The position numbers and the translations under genes were made by a program. Source: Rhodopseudomonas pseudopalustris (GTDB lineage Bacteria > Pseudomonadota > Alphaproteobacteria > Rhizobiales > Xanthobacteraceae). From it: 64,000 nucleotides of DNA. Under the pieces are notes generated by a model. The model was not told where the DNA came from. It searched no databases and saw only the letters and a list, made by a program, of their open reading frames with translations. Shown one piece after another: positions 60,635 through 64,000 of this stretch. The DNA is taken from the NCBI RefSeq assembly GCF_900110435.1, contig NZ_FODT01000016.1, positions 1-64,000 of the forward strand. The letters run 5' to 3'. Every line of letters begins with the position of its first letter. The stretch's first letter is position 1.

Positions 60635-60958
60635 CTAATCGCGCTTGCGGGAGGCTTTTTCTTCGAGACCGGACATCGAGGTGCGCTGCCCCAGCGCCGC
60701 TTCGACCTCGTCGAGCTTCACGCCGCGCGCCTTCAGCAGCACCAGCATGTGAAACAGCACGTCGGCCGCTTCGGCAATGAGATGGCCGCGGTCGTTCTCG
60801 ACCGTCGCGATCACCAGCTCGACCGCCTCCTCGCCGAATTTCTTGGCGCAGTGCTCGGCGCCCTTGTCGAGCAGCTTCTTGGTGTAGGACGCCTCGCCGC
60901 CCGACGCGGCACGCGCGTCGATGGTGGCTGCGAGATCGTGAAGGGTGAAACGGGCCAT
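60635..60958 (-). CDS. hisE: phosphoribosyl-ATP diphosphatase
   Basis: 107 residues. The helical MazG-like core has YTKKLLDKGAEHCAKKFGEEAVELVIA, with the metal-binding Glu cluster, and GHLIAEAADVLFHMLVLLKARG. It hydrolyses PR-ATP in the second step of histidine synthesis. ATG 60958 gives the usual MARFTLHDLAA start. It follows hisF by 55 bp. Confidence 0.96.
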   Translation of the reverse strand: MARFTLHDLAATIDARAASGGEASYTKKLLDKGAEHCAKKFGEEAVELVIATVENDRGHLIAEAADVLFHMLVLLKARGVKLDEVEAALGQRTSMSGLEEKASRKRD

Positions 60959-61013
60959 ACTGATACTCTGCCGGTTATTCCGGTGCGAGACTACCGCCTC
61001 CACCGGCCCGAAT

Positions 61014-61781
61014 CTAGGGATCGAGCCGCATCGGCAAGCCGGCCCGCACCATATGATCCTTGGCCTCACGAATGGTGTATTCGCCGAAATGGAAAATCGA
61101 GGCGGCCAGCACCGCGGTGGCGTGGCCTTCCCGGATGCCGTCGACCAGATGATCGAGATCACCGACGCCGCCCGAAGCGATCACCGGGACCTGGACGCTG
61201 TCGGCGATCGCCCGGGTCAAGGGAATGTCGAAACCGGATCGGGTGCCGTCGCGGTCCATCGAGGTCAGAAGGATCTCGCCGGCGCCGAGCGACACCACCT
61301 CCTGCGCAAATTCGATCGCGTCGATGCCGGTGCCCTTGCGGCCGCCATGGGTGAAGATTTCCCAGCGATCCCGGCCCGGCACCCGCTTGGCGTCGATCGC
61401 CACCACGATGCACTGGTCGCCGAACTTCTCCGCCGCTTCCTTGACGAATTCGCGCCGCGCCACCGCAGCGGAATTGATCGAGACCTTGTCGGCCCCGGAG
61501 CGCAGCAGCGTCTTGATATCATCGACGGTGCGCACGCCGCCGCCGACCGTCACCGGCATGAAGCAGGCCTCGGCGGTGCGGCGGACGACGTCGAGCATGA
61601 TGCCGCGATTTTCGTGCGTGGCGGTGATGTCGAGGAAACACAGCTCGTCTGCGCCGGCGGCGTCATAGGCGATCGCCGCCTCGACCGGATCGCCGGCGTC
61701 GCGCAGATCGACGAAGTTGACGCCCTTGACGACGCGGCCGTCCTTGACGTCGAGGCAGGGAATGACGCGGACCTTGAACAT
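61014..61781 (-). CDS. hisF: imidazole glycerol phosphate synthase subunit HisF
   Basis: A 255-residue TIM barrel. The catalytic Asp is in [15 protein letters not shown], and [33 protein letters not shown] and [11 protein letters not shown] are standard. It works with HisH. It is 7 bp downstream of hisA. Confidence 0.98.
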   Translation of the reverse strand: MFKVRVIPCLDVKDGRVVKGVNFVDLRDAGDPVEAAIAYDAAGADELCFLDITATHENRGIMLDVVRRTAEACFMPVTVGGGVRTVDDIKTLLRSGADKVSINSAAVARREFVKEAAEKFGDQCIVVAIDAKRVPGRDRWEIFTHGGRKGTGIDAIEFAQEVVSLGAGEILLTSMDRDGTRSGFDIPLTRAIADSVQVPVIASGGVGDLDHLVDGIREGHATAVLAASIFHFGEYTIREAKDHMVRAGLPMRLDP

Positions 61782-61788
61782 GCGAACC

Positions 61789-62526
61789 TCAAGCCGCCCT
61801 GGCGGCGTCGATCAGCGCCAGCGCCTCGGCCGGATCGAGCCGGCCGTCATACAGCGCCCGGCCGGCGATCGCGCCTTCGAGCTTTTTCGCGCGCGGCGAT
61901 AGCAGCGCTTTGACGTCGTCGATCGAGGCCAGCCCGCCGGAGGCGATCACCGGGATCGAGACCGCCTCGGCCAGTGCGATGGTCGCCTCCCAATTGATGC
62001 CCTTGAGCAGGCCGTCGCGGGCGATGTCGGTGAAGATGATGGCGGCGACGCCGGCGTCCTCGAAACGCTGCGCGATCTCCAGCGCGGTGACCTGCGAACT
62101 CTCCGCCCAGCCTTCGACCGCGACCTTGCCGTCGCGGGCGTCGAGCCCGACCGCGACCCGGCCGGGGAATTTCTTGGCGGCTTCCTTGACCAGCGCCGGA
62201 TCGCGCACCGCGGCGGTGCCGATGATCACCCGGCTGATGCCCTTGGCGAGCCAGCCTTCGACCGTGTTCAGGTCGCGGATGCCGCCGCCGAGCTGCACCG
62301 GCATCGACACCACTTGCAGCATCGATTCGACCGCCTGCGCGTTGACCGGCTTGCCGGCGAAGGCGCCGTCGAGGTCGACGACATGCAAATATTGGAAGCC
62401 CTGCGCGGCGAAGCTCCTGGCCTGCGCGGCGGGGTCGAGGTTGAACACGGTGGCGCGCGCCATGTCGCCCTGTTCGAGCCGCACGCACTGGCCGTTCTTG
62501 AGATCGATCGCGGGAAAGAGAATCAT
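61789..62526 (-). CDS. hisA: phosphoribosylformimino-5-aminoimidazole carboxamide ribotide isomerase
   Basis: A 245-residue TIM barrel. Catalytic Asp8 is in [19 protein letters not shown], and the [41 protein letters not shown] and [11 protein letters not shown] segments are present. ATG 62526 is chosen; an upstream ATG at 62535 would add three residues. The 178-bp gap to hisH is largely filled by a palindromic repeat. Confidence 0.98.
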   Translation of the reverse strand: MILFPAIDLKNGQCVRLEQGDMARATVFNLDPAAQARSFAAQGFQYLHVVDLDGAFAGKPVNAQAVESMLQVVSMPVQLGGGIRDLNTVEGWLAKGISRVIIGTAAVRDPALVKEAAKKFPGRVAVGLDARDGKVAVEGWAESSQVTALEIAQRFEDAGVAAIIFTDIARDGLLKGINWEATIALAEAVSIPVIASGGLASIDDVKALLSPRAKKLEGAIAGRALYDGRLDPAEALALIDAARAA

Positions 62527-62546
62527 GACTGGCAACCTGTTCCGGC

Positions 62547-62675
62547 GTCATCCTGAGAGCCTGCCCCGGACTTGATCCGGGGTGTGCGCCACGCAAGCGC
62601 GGCGCCTCGAAGGCTGATCCGGTGTGCGCGGCCGCCCTTCGAGGCCGTTGCTTCGCGACGGCGCCTCAGGGTGAC
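62547..62675. repeat. GTCAT-type palindromic repeat within the his cluster (family B)
   Basis: It begins GTCATCCTGAGAGCC and ends GCGCCTCAGGGTGAC. Inside are CCCCGGACTTGATCCGGGG and paired GCGCCTCGAAGG / CCTTCGAGG segments. It lies between hisA and hisH. Confidence 0.75.
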
Positions 62676-62704
62676 GGCAGTGTCCTGATGAAGGCGGAAG
62701 CCCA

Positions 62705-63355
62705 TCACGGCTTCCACTTGAGAAAATTCGAGATCAGCGCCAGGCCGAAGCGCTGGCTTTTCTCGGGGTGAAACTGGGTGCCGATCGCGGTGTCGCGACC
62801 GACCACCGCGGTGACCGGTCCGCCATAATCGGCGCGCGCCAGCACATCGCCCTCGCTTTGCGCCGCGAGGTGGAAGGAATGCACGAAATAGGCGTGCAGG
62901 CCGTTCGGCCCAAGCGGCAGCCGCTCCAGCACCGGATGCTCGCGCAGCACGTCGAGCGTATTCCAGCCCATATGCGGGATCTTCAGCTCTTCCTGGTTAG
63001 GCGTGATCTTGACGACGTCGCCGGGAATCCAGTTCAGCCCGTCGGTGGTGACGTGCTCCTTGCCGCGGGTCGCCATCAACTGCATCCCGACGCAGATGCC
63101 GAAGAACGGCCGCGCCTTGACCCGCACCGTCTCGGTCAGCGCCTCGACCATGCCGTCGACCGCGTCGAGGCCCTTGCGGCAGTCGGCGAAGGCGCCGACG
63201 CCCGGCAGCACCACCCGATCGGAGCGGAATACTTGTTCGGGATCGCGGGTGACGATGATCTTTTCCGGCACTTCCATGCTGCGCGCAGCGCGCTCGAACG
63301 CCTTCGCGGCCGAGTGCAGATTGCCGGAGCCATAGTCGATGATCGCGACGCTCAT
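62705..63355 (-). CDS. hisH: imidazole glycerol phosphate synthase subunit HisH
   Basis: A 216-residue class I glutamine amidotransferase. The nucleophile Cys is in [11 protein letters not shown], and the His and Glu of the triad are in [10 protein letters not shown]. The N-terminal [20 protein letters not shown] is typical. ATG 63355 overlaps the DUF2628 stop by 4 bp. It supplies ammonia to HisF. Confidence 0.97.
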   Translation of the reverse strand: MSVAIIDYGSGNLHSAAKAFERAARSMEVPEKIIVTRDPEQVFRSDRVVLPGVGAFADCRKGLDAVDGMVEALTETVRVKARPFFGICVGMQLMATRGKEHVTTDGLNWIPGDVVKITPNQEELKIPHMGWNTLDVLREHPVLERLPLGPNGLHAYFVHSFHLAAQSEGDVLARADYGGPVTAVVGRDTAIGTQFHPEKSQRFGLALISNFLKWKP

Positions 63356-63870
63356 CGCGACGATCCCGGGTGCGGAAACGAGCCGACGATGTCGCCATAG
63401 ATCGACGACGATGGCATCGGTACGCTGCGGGTCGGCGGCGGCGCGCCGCGATCCATCGGCAGCGAGAAGCTGACCGGATTCGACTGCCGGCTGGACCAGC
63501 GGTCGAAGAAGCGCCGCTCGGCGCCGGGAAGATCGTCGCCGACCACCACGTCGAGCTGGCGCCAGCCGCGACGCGACAACGTCCAGCGCCACAGGCTGGC
63601 GGCTTCGAGGCCGAGCAGCAGCGCCATCAGCAGCATCACGGCGAAGCGGGGACCGGCCCCGACGCGCAGCGCGGTCAGCGCAAACGTCACCGCGACAGCG
63701 ACCACCAGATAACCGAACAGCGCCAGCCAGAGCCGTCGCGTCAGCAGCCACAGCGGCCCGAACACGAAGGCCCAGCCGTAGAACCCGTCGCGCACGAACA
63801 CGAAACGATCCGGCGAGGCACGCCGCTCGTCGTCGACCGGCGGTGGCGCATGAACTGTAAAGACCGGCAT
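63352..63870 (-). CDS. DUF2628 family membrane protein
   Basis: 172 residues. The N-terminal [10 protein letters not shown] and [35 protein letters not shown] are the DUF2628 signature, with three membrane helices (about 34-95), and a proline/serine-rich C-terminal tail. The gene is inserted between hisB and hisH in many alphaproteobacteria. It overlaps hisH by 4 bp, so it is co-translated; its function is unknown. Confidence 0.92.
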   Translation of the reverse strand: MPVFTVHAPPPVDDERRASPDRFVFVRDGFYGWAFVFGPLWLLTRRLWLALFGYLVVAVAVTFALTALRVGAGPRFAVMLLMALLLGLEAASLWRWTLSRRGWRQLDVVVGDDLPGAERRFFDRWSSRQSNPVSFSLPMDRGAPPPTRSVPMPSSSIYGDIVGSFPHPGSSR

Positions 63871-63898
63871 TCAAACTTCTCCGCCGATGAACGGCCGG

Positions 63899-64000
63899 CT
63901 AGCCGCCGAGCTGACCCTTGGTCGAGGGCACTTCGCCCGCCGCCTGCGGATCGATCGCCACCGCCGCGCGCAGCGCCCGCGCCAGACCCTTGAAGCAGGA
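63899..64000 (-). CDS. hisB: imidazoleglycerol-phosphate dehydratase, C-terminal fragment
   Basis: The last 33 codons before a TAG stop encode [18 protein letters not shown] and end PSTKGQLGG, the invariant C-terminus of HisB. The gene runs off the right edge of the window. It is 28 bp upstream of the DUF2628 gene in the same direction. Confidence 0.93.
   Translation of the reverse strand, partial: SCFKGLARALRAAVAIDPQAAGEVPSTKGQLGG

Noticed and set aside
62705-63874. HisH fused to an upstream domain
   Set aside because: The frame continues upstream of the HisH ATG only because it runs through the DUF2628 gene in another frame; the 4-bp overlap at 63352-63355 marks the true junction.

Overview
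The window is a GC-rich (roughly 65 %) alphaproteobacterial chromosome segment from the Rhodopseudomonas/Bradyrhizobium group, most like Rhodopseudomonas palustris. The evidence is gene content and order: a ChvI/ChvG two-component pair followed by a short HPr kinase, EIIA-Man and HPr; dnaKJ-pmtA near grpE and hrcA; the glutathione synthetase / LuxR / LuxI block; a bchO-type gene with two TGT-N12-ACA motifs upstream, as expected of a purple phototroph; and interspersed palindromic repeats typical of this family. No rRNA, CRISPR array, prophage, transposase or integrase was seen.

Layout. (1) 1-8.2 kb: a minus-strand catabolic operon (carboxyltransferase fragment, two SDRs, acyl-CoA ligase, enoyl-CoA hydratase/isomerase, isovaleryl-CoA dehydrogenase, amino-acid/branched-acid type ABC binding protein) with a divergent TetR regulator. 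The intergenic region carries two similar 16-bp palindromes. It looks like a leucine/isovalerate or branched-acid module, and it stops just short of a tRNA-Glu(CTC) gene. (2) 8.7-14 kb: RluA pseudouridine synthase, rpoH, and a sulfide/persulfide module (metallo-beta-lactamase dioxygenase, BigR/SqrR-like ArsR repressor, TauE/SafE permease). (3) 14-21 kb: pckA, a HugZ-like protein, chvI-chvG-hprK-EIIA-HPr. (4) 21-36 kb: ArnT-like glycosyltransferase, lepA, a DUF4258/DUF2283 pair, aceK, an EI24-type membrane protein, bchO, a secreted S10 peptidase, nth, DUF2244, an AraC-MGMT fusion, gpmI, dapB.

(5) 36.5-45.5 kb: DUF1330, pyrF, flavin reductase, pmtA, and the heat-shock genes dnaJ, dnaK, grpE and hrcA. 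A textbook alphaproteobacterial sigma-32 promoter lies before dnaK, complementing rpoH at 10.3 kb. (6) 45.6-52 kb: rph, rdgB, hemW, an LppC-like lipoprotein, rsmI, yraN and gshB. (7) 52-53.8 kb: an acyl/aryl-homoserine-lactone quorum-sensing locus (LuxR, LuxI and a translationally coupled 74-residue protein) with a perfect palindromic lux-box candidate. (8) 53.9-64 kb: comM, a secreted protein, a hybrid histidine kinase, olsB (ornithine lipid synthesis), coaA and the histidine cluster hisE-F-A-H-(DUF2628)-B, the last cut by the window end.

Most of the window is conserved core. The less ordinary parts are the catabolic operon with its paired operators, the quorum-sensing locus with its small third gene and a 34-bp palindrome, the tandem PpsR-type sites before bchO, and the two repeat families. 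All functional calls come from reading motifs and family resemblance; no database search was run.
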